NCBI GenBank assembly: GCA_030430575.1
Contig: JAUIKF010000015.1
Coordinates: 1-64,000, forward strand
Direction: 5' to 3'
Length of the DNA stretch: 64,000 nt
Source: Bacteroidia bacterium
Lineage (GTDB): Bacteria > Bacteroidota > Bacteroidia > J057
Shown: piece after piece, positions 16,101-25,808 of the stretch
Layout of the letters: every line of letters begins with the position of its first letter
Numbering within the stretch: the stretch's first letter is position 1
Program-made: the position numbers and the translations under genes
The notes under the pieces: model-generated
Told to the model about the DNA's origin: nothing
What the model saw: only the letters and a program-made list of their open reading frames with translations
Databases searched by the model: none

Positions 16101-19100
16101 ATGCCGCCAATCATCCTACCATTGCCGATAACATTACAAATGCCGGACAGCCTTTTGTAGGAGAGGAAGTTACTTACACGCTATATGACGTTGTTGCACC
16201 AGATTTGCAAGCTTTTATTGCTGCCTGTCCTTGGCTATCACCTTATGCATCGGAATACAGGCAGACTTTTGTCCGAGGGGGAGTTTCTCGAACCCACAAC
16301 CTGAAATCTACAACTTGGTATAGTTATGACGAATTTGGGCAACTAAGATGGTCGATTCAAGCAGTGAAGAATGAACCAGAGTTTGCCAGTAGCAATAACT
16401 TTGAACTCTTTACCACTGATTATACTTATGATTTTCAAGGGAATGTTCTGGAAGAAGTACACGATAAATATAAACCCAATGAACAACTTTGGCGACGATT
16501 CACTTATGACAGAGCGAGTAATCTCAGAAGGGTTGATTTTAAAGCGGATATAAGTGCGCTTTGGGAAAAACAAGCAAGCTATCAGTATTATGCAGATGGG
16601 GGCGTCAAGCGCGAAGAGATAGGAAATGATCTCCAAGGAATCGACTATATCTATACCCCAGAAGGACAGGTAAAGGCGATCAATCACCCTGATCTCAATG
16701 ACTCGGATGCTGGACGAGACGGATACAGCGGCCTGAACAAAAGTTTTGCCCCCGATGTATTTGGGCAAACCCTTGACTATTACTTAGGAGACTATAGGCG
16801 GGATAATACACACTTTTCTCAACAAAATAGTCTGAGTATGAGCACTGGTAACGGTACCGAACAATTTAATGGATTGTTGGCGGCCAATCGCTCTGCGATT
16901 CGAGGGTATAATTCTGATGAATACAACTCTGGCGTAAATGGTGCTTACCAGTCGGCTTATTTTTACACCTACGACCATTTTTACCAACTCAATAAAGCAG
17001 AATACCATAGAGCAGTTTCTTCTTATATCCCTAATGGAACTGGGGGAACCTCTAGTACAATCAACCCTATCCACAATGGCGATTATGATGTTTTTGATAT
17101 TTCCTATGACTATAATGGAAACATTCACACCCTAAAACGGAATGCGTATGACTACCCTGGCATAGGAGTTAGCCGTGCGATGGACAACCTTACCTACAAC
17201 TATGATGACCCTGCTCATCCCAATCGCCTTAGCTATGTAGGAGAGACCATTCCCAATCAAGGGCTTGGAGACTTCAAATTTGGACAACCCAGTACCCCTT
17301 CCAACTATCAATACAATGTATTGGGCTTCTTGATTGAAGATAAAGCCAATGACCTGACCTTTACCTATACCCTTCGTGATAAATTGTCCCAAATCACTAA
17401 GACCTCTACGGGAGAGTTATACACTTCTTACGAATATGATGAAGCAGGGCAACTCCTTTATAAGGTTGATCACAAATATCAGACAAATAGAGATCGTGTC
17501 ACCTTATATGTAAGAGGCCCATCTGGAAAGGTGGTGAGCATTCATGAAAGCCTGCGAGTGATCTCTCAGGAACTTCCATCTCCTGCTCCTCCTGCTTTTG
17601 TCCAAATAGAAGCACCTATTTATGGCATGGGGCGTATCGGGAACTACTATCGGCTGTCCAATACCAGCCTGTATGAATTGACGGATTATGAAGGGAATGT
17701 AAGGGCCGTAATCGAGGAAAATAAAGATCCCCTTACAGGAGAAGCCTCCCTGGTAAGTTATGCCAGCTACTATCCCTTCGGTTGGGTGATGCCTGGGAAA
17801 AATGGGCAGCTAAACTCGAATTACAACTACCGCTATGGCTATCAGGGGCAAGAATACGATCCGCGCACAGAGTGGTATGACTTCTCCCTTCGCGCTTATG
17901 ACCCACGACTGGCACGGTGGTTTAACCCAGATCCCTATTTAGAGTTTTATAGCCCGTATGTGGCTATGGGGAATGAACCAGGCATTATTGATCCAACTGG
18001 AGGACAAACAGGAGAGCCAGAAAAGTATACTTATAAAAACCCTCTCTATTTAGATGATGTCTTGATTACTGATCGAGTTGGAGCAGAAGCAGGAGCATCA
18101 GTAGCAAGAAAAGAAATTGAAGCTGCCACTTCTTTATGGGGGAGGTTCAAAGCTTTTACAAAAGATGCTGTTGACAAGGTGAAAAACATGTCTGTCACCC
18201 AGTGGGTCGAAGCAGGCATAGAAACTGCGGGATATCTTCCAGGGATTAGCAATGTCGTTGCTGTAATAGAGACAGGCTATAACCTTGCCAAAGGAGACTA
18301 TGTCGCTGCGGCAGCAGCAGGGGCGGCTATTGTGCTAGGCCCTGCCGCCAAAGTCACAGGCAAGCTTGTCAAAGTAGTAGTCAAAAACTTGGACAAAGTA
18401 AATGACTCCCGTAAAGCCCTTACCAAGGTCATCAAGCGCAAGAAAGATACCGACTGCTCCTGTTTCCCCGAAGGGACCCCCATCCTGACCCTGAATGGCT
18501 ATAAACCCATAGAAGCCATCAGCATGGGAGATACGGTATGGTCTTATGACCACCAACTCCAGCGCCCTGTCTTGCAGAAAGTCCTTTATCCCATCATGGG
18601 AGAATGGCATTATGTGGCTGACATCAGCTTAGAGGATGAAAGCACCCTCTCAGCCACCTATGACCATCCTTTCTTCGCCAATGGACAATGGCTAGCTGCG
18701 GGACAATTACACGCAGGTGATACGCTTTATTCCTATATTTACGATGAAGCTACAGGCCCAGAGCAAAGAGCAAATGTAGTAGCAGGCGTACAGCTGCGAG
18801 ATACCGTGGTGACGGTGTATAATTTTGGCGTTGCGGGGACGCATACGTATTATGCGGGGGAGCAGGGGGTGCTGGTGCATAATTGTGGAATTAAGCCAAA
18901 TGGAGGTAATGCCGCTAAACATGGAGGAACAGAACACAATAGACGTATAGATAAAATGGTTGGTTATTTAAAAAATGATCCAAAAGTAGATCAAATTAGA
19001 AAGAACCAAGCACAAGTTGATTTTGGGGCAAAAAACAAAGTAGGTCGTAATAGGCCAGACCTTCAATATGATAGAGATGGAAAACACTATAATATCGAAT

Positions 19101-19192
19101 GGGATACAAACCCTAGAGCTAGTGCAAGGCACCAAACAACTGTTTCAGGAAATGACCCTAATGCAGTAAATAAATTTTATATAATAAAATGA
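13121..19192 (+). CDS. RHS polymorphic toxin with Hint domain and nuclease-like tip
   Basis: 2023 residues. After a signal peptide ending near SFGQ come two similar lectin-like segments (about 22-190 and 255-430) around a SprB-type repeat (GGMPPYSVIWDNG, about 208-245). YD-repeat/RHS sequence follows, ending in a core with YGYQGQEYDPRTEWYDF and FNPDPY motifs near 1570-1620. A Hint self-cleaving domain runs from Cys1781 (CFPEGTPI) to the VHNC end at 1922. The last 101 residues are the toxin, with a PD-(D/E)xK-like arrangement in GRNRPDLQ and YNIEWDT. The core likely encapsulates the toxin and Hint frees it. The stop overlaps the next start by 4 bp (ATGA), the usual layout of an immunity gene. 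The toxin class is uncertain. Confidence 0.9.
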   Translation: MNSHKLLFITFFLFTSLISFGQNYSVEWANLNGATISTSGIKVPSNKFVPWQKGAVSSNMLGAGFDGQIDHTISSSQLRSFAFGLTHTQESAGDLNQIAHGFAISGGELMAFENGALLAMLGPVSGGEQLTIKREGSNTNYYLDDLLVATSGTQSGVDLWVAISFNEADSYVSSFTSSFPAPLNSTFRVDHISCQTANSGAIYSTISGGMPPYSVIWDNGSYGQSITNLAVGTYLATISDSNGTILEVPIEVNHKVQWGEKVNTLVSADSVTAQGDGIAVSENTLFPYLEGWAEFIYHPQALLNSVWGLAKSENQTVDYEDIDYGFSVLDGDLLAIYELGELMGIFGALTEGDKLRIQRTEIDPETTVIEYLLNGEIIREISTLPELLLAKKLALTNGASMPISYGSFGCSSFVIDLEGADSLSVHVSGAGIDEIFQNQPELELNLPSPISGATEEVRAEISFPNSSDTLSLFLTIDESGRILEVEHSYSDGVETTTGRAISGPSLYLLGHDRALEVKPAMMRDVIIQRGCNNFVFSVFGGKPTATANNQNWAYHKSYGDLVKEGDNLTIFESVSFSDGLGRNLQNQYADHAKRLILANQPVYDRFGRSSLTTLTAPIEGICQFEYSTHFIRNNAGNPYAWQDFDLKYGATNTLDAPNPVSSSSHLGKYFSELNTLEPFVGGTDYPFTRVAATPGGVVRGGSSADPVRIGTMHEVQSFSAPVLNELDNYVKYLDEFTTDLDPSITSFDKRALKVISVDQNGDESISFYGPRGNMIASCISGTECPPSHKQSVNVLTSPDYGYIDFHIPKGANGILSFNSTATDQIEIRNLASSEIIYTGTAGGAPTLTNGFYRIYDRTDITTVLDFDYEVTYYGFNYTYYDKAGRAIAETNPEAVRQAIENNWSSISVSNVVSTAQYTSWSAYKSYSVDDGGFISVRTTDGRLRFSQDALQDQNNDFSYVNYDEEGRVVESGICTTGTFVIQDEWDFAQNPQTNAANHPTIADNITNAGQPFVGEEVTYTLYDVVAPDLQAFIAACPWLSPYASEYRQTFVRGGVSRTHNLKSTTWYSYDEFGQLRWSIQAVKNEPEFASSNNFELFTTDYTYDFQGNVLEEVHDKYKPNEQLWRRFTYDRASNLRRVDFKADISALWEKQASYQYYADGGVKREEIGNDLQGIDYIYTPEGQVKAINHPDLNDSDAGRDGYSGLNKSFAPDVFGQTLDYYLGDYRRDNTHFSQQNSLSMSTGNGTEQFNGLLAANRSAIRGYNSDEYNSGVNGAYQSAYFYTYDHFYQLNKAEYHRAVSSYIPNGTGGTSSTINPIHNGDYDVFDISYDYNGNIHTLKRNAYDYPGIGVSRAMDNLTYNYDDPAHPNRLSYVGETIPNQGLGDFKFGQPSTPSNYQYNVLGFLIEDKANDLTFTYTLRDKLSQITKTSTGELYTSYEYDEAGQLLYKVDHKYQTNRDRVTLYVRGPSGKVVSIHESLRVISQELPSPAPPAFVQIEAPIYGMGRIGNYYRLSNTSLYELTDYEGNVRAVIEENKDPLTGEASLVSYASYYPFGWVMPGKNGQLNSNYNYRYGYQGQEYDPRTEWYDFSLRAYDPRLARWFNPDPYLEFYSPYVAMGNEPGIIDPTGGQTGEPEKYTYKNPLYLDDVLITDRVGAEAGASVARKEIEAATSLWGRFKAFTKDAVDKVKNMSVTQWVEAGIETAGYLPGISNVVAVIETGYNLAKGDYVAAAAAGAAIVLGPAAKVTGKLVKVVVKNLDKVNDSRKALTKVIKRKKDTDCSCFPEGTPILTLNGYKPIEAISMGDTVWSYDHQLQRPVLQKVLYPIMGEWHYVADISLEDESTLSATYDHPFFANGQWLAAGQLHAGDTLYSYIYDEATGPEQRANVVAGVQLRDTVVTVYNFGVAGTHTYYAGEQGVLVHNCGIKPNGGNAAKHGGTEHNRRIDKMVGYLKNDPKVDQIRKNQAQVDFGAKNKVGRNRPDLQYDRDGKHYNIEWDTNPRASARHQTTVSGNDPNAVNKFYIIK

Positions 19193-19809
19193 TGATTGAA
19201 AAATTTAGCAATAATTCTTCTGAGGGCTTAGATATTAGTTTGATTAATGACTCTATCGATAATGTTAAGTCTGCTTTAGAACATGTTTTATATAAGTCTA
19301 AAATCTCTATATCATGCACTCGTTTGGATACCTTAGATTTCTCATTGCTTCCGTGGCCTTTTGAAAGGAACATTGAGGTTAAAAGATTCATCATCTGGGA
19401 ACCAATAATGAACCCTGAACAAACTGTTTTTGTATCAAATGTTATGGATGGCTGGTTGACTCTTATGAATACTCTCTCCTGTTATAGGAAAATAGATATT
19501 ATTAAGGTTTCAATTTCATCCCCAAAAGATAGCTATCCCTGTAATAGGTACGAATTGATTAAATGCCATGACCAACAAAACCAACGAGTTATATATTCGA
19601 TGAAAGAGGACAATGGGTGGGTTTTTTATCAACAAGGTATTCCTCAAAAATTTGAAAAAATAGACAATTACCAAAAAAGATTAAAGCGAGACCGATTAAA
19701 TAGGGAATTAGTTCTAGAATATACAAAAATGTCTGGTTTTGATTTGAACCATATAAATTTCTGGAGAAGTAATTCACCAATATTGTTTTTTGAAGTCAAT
19801 AAAAATTAG
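19189..19809 (+). CDS. Probable immunity protein for the RHS toxin
   Basis: 206 residues, no signal peptide or membrane segment, so cytoplasmic. Its start codon overlaps the toxin stop (ATGA). The sequence is AT-rich relative to the RHS core, and no family is recognised. Position, coupling and composition fit a cognate immunity protein that binds the toxin tip to protect the producer or siblings; the function is inferred from context. Confidence 0.7.
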   Translation: MMIEKFSNNSSEGLDISLINDSIDNVKSALEHVLYKSKISISCTRLDTLDFSLLPWPFERNIEVKRFIIWEPIMNPEQTVFVSNVMDGWLTLMNTLSCYRKIDIIKVSISSPKDSYPCNRYELIKCHDQQNQRVIYSMKEDNGWVFYQQGIPQKFEKIDNYQKRLKRDRLNRELVLEYTKMSGFDLNHINFWRSNSPILFFEVNKN

Positions 19810-19853
19810 TAGCTGATTTTTGAGAAATATCACTAGAAAAATATAAAGACATA

Positions 19854-20402
19854 ATGCAACTAATACCTTTCATTTTACTAATTACAGTCCTTTTTCCTGC
19901 TACCTCCCTCCACGCCCAAACCCCAAAATTCAAACAATTGAATTTCTTCGATGGAGGTATCACCTTGGAAGTCCCTTCGGACTTCACGCCCATGGACAGC
20001 GAGCTTCGCAAGTACAAGTACCCCACCAAGTCCCCTGAGTCTGCTTTTATCTATGCCAATACAGCGGGTGACCTCAACTTGGTAGTGGAACTGACCGCTG
20101 CTCGGTGTAGCGGGACGGGGGAAGAGTTGGTGGCCATCGAAGGGGTGTTAGTGAAACAACTCGAAGCCGTCCCAGAGGTAAAGGTGGTACAACACAGAAG
20201 CGGCTCTATCAATGACCTGAACCTCGTGGCGGTAGAGAGTGAAACAACCACTGCCCACGGAGAGAAACTGACCACGATCTTGCTGGGCTTTAGCTATAAG
20301 GGGCGTATGTGCTTTGTGGTATTTACAGGCCCCACAGCATCTATGCAGCAGTGGGAACCGCTCCATAGCCACTTGCTGGATACCTTGATTATCAAAGAAT
20401 AA
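19854..20402 (+). CDS. Secreted DcrB/PsbP-like protein
   Basis: 182 residues with a signal peptide ending near LHAQ. The mature domain (GGITLEVPSDFTPMDSELR, later LLGFSYKGRMCFVVFTGP) resembles the DcrB/PsbP-like fold seen in small periplasmic proteins. The composition is less AT-rich than the immunity gene before it, suggesting it belongs to the older operon backbone. A role in surface export of the flanking RHS proteins is possible. Confidence 0.55.
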   Translation: MQLIPFILLITVLFPATSLHAQTPKFKQLNFFDGGITLEVPSDFTPMDSELRKYKYPTKSPESAFIYANTAGDLNLVVELTAARCSGTGEELVAIEGVLVKQLEAVPEVKVVQHRSGSINDLNLVAVESETTTAHGEKLTTILLGFSYKGRMCFVVFTGPTASMQQWEPLHSHLLDTLIIKE

Positions 20403-20423
20403 CCCTAATAAAAATCAACTATC

Positions 20424-23400
20424 ATGAAATTTTTTCGTGCCCATCTAAAATGGGTAGCAGCCTTTCTGTTGCTCATTTTTCTGCAATCTTTGATCATTCC
20501 CTCTCAAAGTTATGCCTTGACCGCAGGTACGGCCCAGGCTGAGTTCAGTACCTTCGAACCCTATGATACTTCTGATATGGTGAATCTCGCCACAGGAGAC
20601 TTCACCTATTCTTTACCGCTTATACATGTCCCTTCCCCAGAGGGGGGATATCCCCTTGCGCTTAGCTATCACGCAGGCATACGACCCGAGCAGGTCTCTG
20701 GCTGGGTCGGTCTTGGGTGGAACATTAACCCTGGTGCCATCACCCGTGGTGTCAACGGCCTTCCCGATGACTGGGACGAATCCGATTTAAATATTTACAC
20801 TTATGATGATGGAGAAACCTATACTTCATGGAGTGTCTCTTTGGACTTTTCCCCAACACAAGGTGCTGTAAGTGGTGGTTTTACTGTAAGCCACGATAGT
20901 GAAACAGGCTTTGGAGGGTCTGTGAATATAGGGATGTCATTAACCAATACGATTGGCCTTAGTGGTTCTTATGGAACTGATGGAATGTCCATGGGACTAG
21001 GCTATTCCAAAGTATTGGGACCATTAGTAGGCTCAGCAGGATTAAGCTGGGGAACTGGAGGATTGGGATTTGGGGGAGGCATAAGCTTAAATCCCAAATT
21101 TGTAGTGCGAACAATGCAAAGTACTCAATCTTTAGAAGGGATGAAGGCTAATGCAAAACTTAATAAAACGATCGGTAGACTTGCTTCTAGAGGTTTCTCT
21201 ATAGGAATGGGCCTTTCTTCGCAAGGAGCAAGCGCATTTAGCTCAACACCTTTTGGAACCATGAGTGTAGGCAGTGGGGCATCTTCGGGCGATGTCCAAA
21301 CTCAAAAGATTAACTTTTTTGTTCCTATCCCCATTCCCGTCAAGGCAGGGCTAATATGGGCTACGTTTCGGTATAATTATTTTAAGTGGTGGTTGTTTAA
21401 GCATGATGAGAAAAAGGCTTTTGGAAGCCTTTATACAACAGATGGTAGTATATTGGGGACAAATATAGTAAATGATGTTTATGAGAATAATGGGGCAAGT
21501 CTCCCCGCCTTTGATGCATACCGTGTGACAGCACAAGGTGTTTCTGGTAGTATGCGGCCAAGGCATTTAGAAATGGGGACTGTCATGGGAGAATCTCAAG
21601 TATTGGATTATCATACAGGTGATGATGATGATAAATTCCGAACCACCTTAACATACCTAGATGAAACTAATTTCGATTTTTCCAAAAACCCAGAAGATAT
21701 CCATTATTATTTTGACCATGACCCTTCGGGTTATTTAAAGCATCATCCTGGAACCTTGACAGGGTCGCTTAGTTTAGTAAATGGCTATTTTGCTTCTCCT
21801 TCCATTAGCTCCACAGGAGCTATTAAGTCTACTCAAAATGCGTTAGGACAAAGCTATTATAATGCTTCATCAGATCGCATGGGTCAAGGACGTCATATTG
21901 AATGGTTTACCAATGAAATGATACATGATGCGAACCTAGGACTTACAAGTGGGCAAAAAGTCTGGAATGCTGGATTTATTGAAGATCCTATCATGGAAAC
22001 TAAGCGAGGAGATGTCGACGAGGTCGAGGCTAAAGGAGTTGGCGGATTTGTTGTCACCGCTCAGGATGGAAAACAGTATCACTTTAGCATTCCTGTTTAC
22101 AATTTTGAGCAAGTGCGAGTAGCTGAAGACAAAACAGACCCAGCTTCAAAGTATTTCGAATCCAATCAATACAAGAAATTTGCACATACATGGCTCCTAA
22201 CAGCTGTTACTGGCCCCGACTATGTTGACAGAAATGGCGACCATAAAGTGGATGCCGGTGACTGGGGATATTGGGTGAAATTTAAGTATGGCAATTATAC
22301 AGATTATTATGGGTGGGCTAATCCCTATGATTATCAAAATGCCCCTGGTACTCAAAATTCCCGTCAATACTCTTTTGGGCGGAAGGAAGTTTATTACTTG
22401 GATGCTGTCGAAACAAGAACCCATACAGCCTATTTTCTAAAAAAGGAGAAAGAAGACGAACGATCTGTTGAGATAATGAGGACCCTCAATCACATTTCTA
22501 AGATTAAACGCGCTAATCGCGTAGATTTTGGAAGTGGTGATTATCCATTTGATTTATGCCAAAACCAAAATGGGAATGTGAATTTTCCTCCTGTAACAAT
22601 AAATAGTTCTAGCACTTTAAGACATAGAATTAAAGCAATAGAGCGAGATATGGAATTAAGCCTCCCGCTAGTTAAAATGCTAAAACTAGATAAGGTAATT
22701 CTAGTTCGAAATGAGGACATTCAGCTTACAGGTTCAGAGGCACCGTTTACACCTGTTTATGGAAATGCGATTCTAAGCGACAACTTGAGAAAAAAGGTTG
22801 AAACTACCTCCTCAGTTGTTAATACAGGTATTTGGTTTGACCAAGGTTTTATTTGTGAAAATCATACAAGTTGGAGTAATTCAAAAAACACAGGTGCAGG
22901 ATTTGTGCGGAATGATCATGTAATTGAGACAGATGATCTTGCTAGTTGGGAAGCCACCAATGGAGCTGCAGCTCCTTATATTCTGGAAGAAATTGAATTT
23001 GATCAAGATTATTCCCTATGTCCTGAGACCCCCAACTCACGGATAAACCCTAATGATCCTAATAAACGAGATGGTAAGCTCACCCTAAACGCAGTGAAAT
23101 TTCACGGCAAAGGAGGCGCATTTGTAATGCCTAGCTATCAATTTGATTATAACCAAGCGGTGTTGAATCCTGCTTATAATGAAAATAGCAGTGATGCCTG
23201 GGGGTTTTACGGGGGGGCAGATGACAATCATCCAAAACCCAACGTAGCTGCCTGGAGTTTGGCTAAGATTTATTTTCCAGAAGGAGGGGAGATGAGTATT
23301 GAGTATGAATCAGATTCTTACCACCGAGAGGCCGCGACAGAACGGATAACGGCGCTTGAAATCATAGATGCCGCCAGAAATGGAAATAGTACTCGTTTTG

Positions 23401-25745
23401 AAATTATTTGTGACGATCAAAGTATTGATTTTACAGATTGGTTTACAGTAGGAAATAGCTACCCTATCAAGATGTTCATTATAGGCAATCATCAAAGCCC
23501 TCAATCGGTTACTTGCGGTGACCATTTAAATTCTGAAGCTGATTTTATAGGAGATTTTACCTTGCATTCGAAATATATTAATGGAAGTGGAGAAACGGTA
23601 TTGGTCTTCGATCCAGATGCAAGTATTGGAGCCTGCCATTATCAGGCACTAGATGCTAATACTGTCCATGCTGCTGGAATGATAAAATCAAGTGATGGCA
23701 TTCAGTATGGTGGGGGGCTAAGGGTAAAAAGTATTGCAGTAGGTGATGGTACAGGAAATAATTATGTTACTAGGTATGATTATAATCATCCTTTTGAAAA
23801 CGATGGAGAAACATCTGGTGTTACGTCATATTCACCTGTTGGCAAAGCCATTGTCCCTTATGCGCACGATGTCCCTGGTCCCTCAGTCATGTATGAATAT
23901 GTGACCTCTTGGACAGAAGCTGTTAATGGAGAACTTGGCCCTAAAACAAGGTATCATTTCCAGGTATTACCCCAACTTGAAACAGCGGGTTCATCTGGAC
24001 TAACAAATAATGAAGTACAAATGGGGAATCTCTTTTGGGTGGAAGATATTCAAGGCACATCACCAGGAGCCCCACAGTCTACTTTGAACAGACCTGCTAT
24101 GTGTCCCACTTGTAAATCTGAATTATTCCTGCGTTCGACAGTAATGCATAACAATCTAGCAGCCTTAGGTCGTCTAATTGATATGGAAACATTTGATACT
24201 TATGGAGATAAAATATCTCATTATGAAGCAGTCTTTTATGACCCAAGTGAGGCAAATGTAGGGGTATTTCAAGAGTCTTATCACACCACAAAACAAATTC
24301 GGCATTATGATACAGATTTGAAATATTCAGAAGAATTCTACTCAACAAATACTAGTCGCCAGTATTACCCCAATCAACCCAAAGGAACGATTTCCAGTGC
24401 CTCAGTTGGAGAGTCTTATACCAGGGTTGAAAACTATGACCTTGTTACAGGGCAACCTCAAACATCTTATTCTCAAAATAAGCTAAACGAGGTATATAAA
24501 TCCGAAGGTTCTTATGCCGCCCCACGAGGTACTGTAGGACCTTGGAATCCTAATGCAAAGTATGCGGATATGGGTTCAAAGCTCTTTGATATATCCAATA
24601 AAAACATGTTGACACAAGGGGATTATCAAAAGACTTCAATCGCCACCACCAGTACGCCATTAGATCAGATTACTGATTTCTCAACCTTGAATTGGAAAAC
24701 GTTAGGGGCATCCGCTAGTACTTGGAATGACACATGGGATTATCGTGAATTTGTATCCCCTAATTCTTTTCAGTATGTAAGTGGTACAGACCCAGTCTGG
24801 CGAATAGAATCCAGTTATATCTGGAAAGGTTTCCTCAATGATGACGGAACATATGACAACACATTCCAAGATTTTGATCCAGCCAACCCAACATCTAATG
24901 GATGGGAAAGAATCTCAAAAGTGACCCATTATGATCATTATTCAAATGTGATGGAGGCTACCTATCCATTTGACCTTTATCCTAAATTTAGCAGTACCAA
25001 ATTTGGAAATGCCCAAAACAATCTCCCCATAGCCTCAGCTAGTAGTGGAAAATACACAGAAATGGCATTCTCTGGTGCCGAAAATGTTGATCTTTCTACA
25101 GGGTATAATTTAGCGGAAGTAGATCACGGAGGAGCTACCGTTTACAGTACACCCAATATAGGACCTGCAAATCCCGATTTCTTTGATCCCAACGTTCATA
25201 CAGGATTACATTCTATGCAGATCAGTTCTCCTGGGCAAAAGGCGTTTGTCTATACTGCATCAGCATCTAGCAGTAATCCTGAAATGATTAAAGGGAAACT
25301 GTACCGTGCGAGTGTCTGGGTGAAACGGGAGGCTTCTAATCTCATGACTAATTACGTAAAATTGTACTACAAAGAAAACGGTACGGAGAAAGTATCAGTC
25401 ACAGATATGAATCCTGAGTTTGTTGCTGGAGATTGGATATTACTAAACCTTGATTTTGAACCTTCGCCTAGTGCTGGAAATGTTGAGATAGGGCTTTCAT
25501 GTGAAAAGGCAGTATCTGGCGTGTATGTTGATGACTTTAGGGTCCACCCGATGGTTTCCTCATTTACCTCAATCGTTTATGATCCCTATACATCTGAACC
25601 AGTAGCCACATTAGACAATGACAATATAGCCCGAAAGTATGTTTATGATGCTGCAGGTAGGATTATCAAATCCTATCAAGAAACTCATAATGGGTTTAGG
25701 CTTACTTCAGAAAAAGCCTTTAACTTTAAGAAACCCTTGGAATAA
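20424..25745 (+). CDS. Giant secreted RHS/SpvB-like protein, no toxin tip
   Basis: 1773 residues with a signal peptide ending near SYA. The N-terminal motif VNLATGDFTYSLPLIHVPSPEGGYPLALSYHAG is split here as VNLATGDFTYSLPL and GGYPLALSYHAG; with GLGWNINPG it marks the SpvB/TcdB-like family common in Bacteroidota. A glycine-rich region (about 150-290) follows, then a long beta-rich body, a jelly-roll-like domain near 1590-1710, and a single YD repeat (KYVYDAAGRIIKSY) just before the end. There is no Hint or toxin domain. By analogy with Tc toxins it might form part of the shell for the RHS toxin, which is inference. Confidence 0.8.
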   Translation: MKFFRAHLKWVAAFLLLIFLQSLIIPSQSYALTAGTAQAEFSTFEPYDTSDMVNLATGDFTYSLPLIHVPSPEGGYPLALSYHAGIRPEQVSGWVGLGWNINPGAITRGVNGLPDDWDESDLNIYTYDDGETYTSWSVSLDFSPTQGAVSGGFTVSHDSETGFGGSVNIGMSLTNTIGLSGSYGTDGMSMGLGYSKVLGPLVGSAGLSWGTGGLGFGGGISLNPKFVVRTMQSTQSLEGMKANAKLNKTIGRLASRGFSIGMGLSSQGASAFSSTPFGTMSVGSGASSGDVQTQKINFFVPIPIPVKAGLIWATFRYNYFKWWLFKHDEKKAFGSLYTTDGSILGTNIVNDVYENNGASLPAFDAYRVTAQGVSGSMRPRHLEMGTVMGESQVLDYHTGDDDDKFRTTLTYLDETNFDFSKNPEDIHYYFDHDPSGYLKHHPGTLTGSLSLVNGYFASPSISSTGAIKSTQNALGQSYYNASSDRMGQGRHIEWFTNEMIHDANLGLTSGQKVWNAGFIEDPIMETKRGDVDEVEAKGVGGFVVTAQDGKQYHFSIPVYNFEQVRVAEDKTDPASKYFESNQYKKFAHTWLLTAVTGPDYVDRNGDHKVDAGDWGYWVKFKYGNYTDYYGWANPYDYQNAPGTQNSRQYSFGRKEVYYLDAVETRTHTAYFLKKEKEDERSVEIMRTLNHISKIKRANRVDFGSGDYPFDLCQNQNGNVNFPPVTINSSSTLRHRIKAIERDMELSLPLVKMLKLDKVILVRNEDIQLTGSEAPFTPVYGNAILSDNLRKKVETTSSVVNTGIWFDQGFICENHTSWSNSKNTGAGFVRNDHVIETDDLASWEATNGAAAPYILEEIEFDQDYSLCPETPNSRINPNDPNKRDGKLTLNAVKFHGKGGAFVMPSYQFDYNQAVLNPAYNENSSDAWGFYGGADDNHPKPNVAAWSLAKIYFPEGGEMSIEYESDSYHREAATERITALEIIDAARNGNSTRFEIICDDQSIDFTDWFTVGNSYPIKMFIIGNHQSPQSVTCGDHLNSEADFIGDFTLHSKYINGSGETVLVFDPDASIGACHYQALDANTVHAAGMIKSSDGIQYGGGLRVKSIAVGDGTGNNYVTRYDYNHPFENDGETSGVTSYSPVGKAIVPYAHDVPGPSVMYEYVTSWTEAVNGELGPKTRYHFQVLPQLETAGSSGLTNNEVQMGNLFWVEDIQGTSPGAPQSTLNRPAMCPTCKSELFLRSTVMHNNLAALGRLIDMETFDTYGDKISHYEAVFYDPSEANVGVFQESYHTTKQIRHYDTDLKYSEEFYSTNTSRQYYPNQPKGTISSASVGESYTRVENYDLVTGQPQTSYSQNKLNEVYKSEGSYAAPRGTVGPWNPNAKYADMGSKLFDISNKNMLTQGDYQKTSIATTSTPLDQITDFSTLNWKTLGASASTWNDTWDYREFVSPNSFQYVSGTDPVWRIESSYIWKGFLNDDGTYDNTFQDFDPANPTSNGWERISKVTHYDHYSNVMEATYPFDLYPKFSSTKFGNAQNNLPIASASSGKYTEMAFSGAENVDLSTGYNLAEVDHGGATVYSTPNIGPANPDFFDPNVHTGLHSMQISSPGQKAFVYTASASSSNPEMIKGKLYRASVWVKREASNLMTNYVKLYYKENGTEKVSVTDMNPEFVAGDWILLNLDFEPSPSAGNVEIGLSCEKAVSGVYVDDFRVHPMVSSFTSIVYDPYTSEPVATLDNDNIARKYVYDAAGRIIKSYQETHNGFRLTSEKAFNFKKPLE

Positions 25746-25755
25746 TTGAGGAAGG

Positions 25756-25798
25756 AGTTAGGCTATTTTTGATATAGCTTTAGCCTAACTGTTCTTTT
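25756..25798 (+). terminator. Terminator of the RHS operon
   Basis: Perfect 10-bp stem AGTTAGGCTA/TAGCCTAACT followed by GTTCTTTT, 11 bp after the giant RHS-like gene. A convincing intrinsic terminator. Confidence 0.75.
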
Positions 25799-25808
25799 AA
25801 CAAATAAG

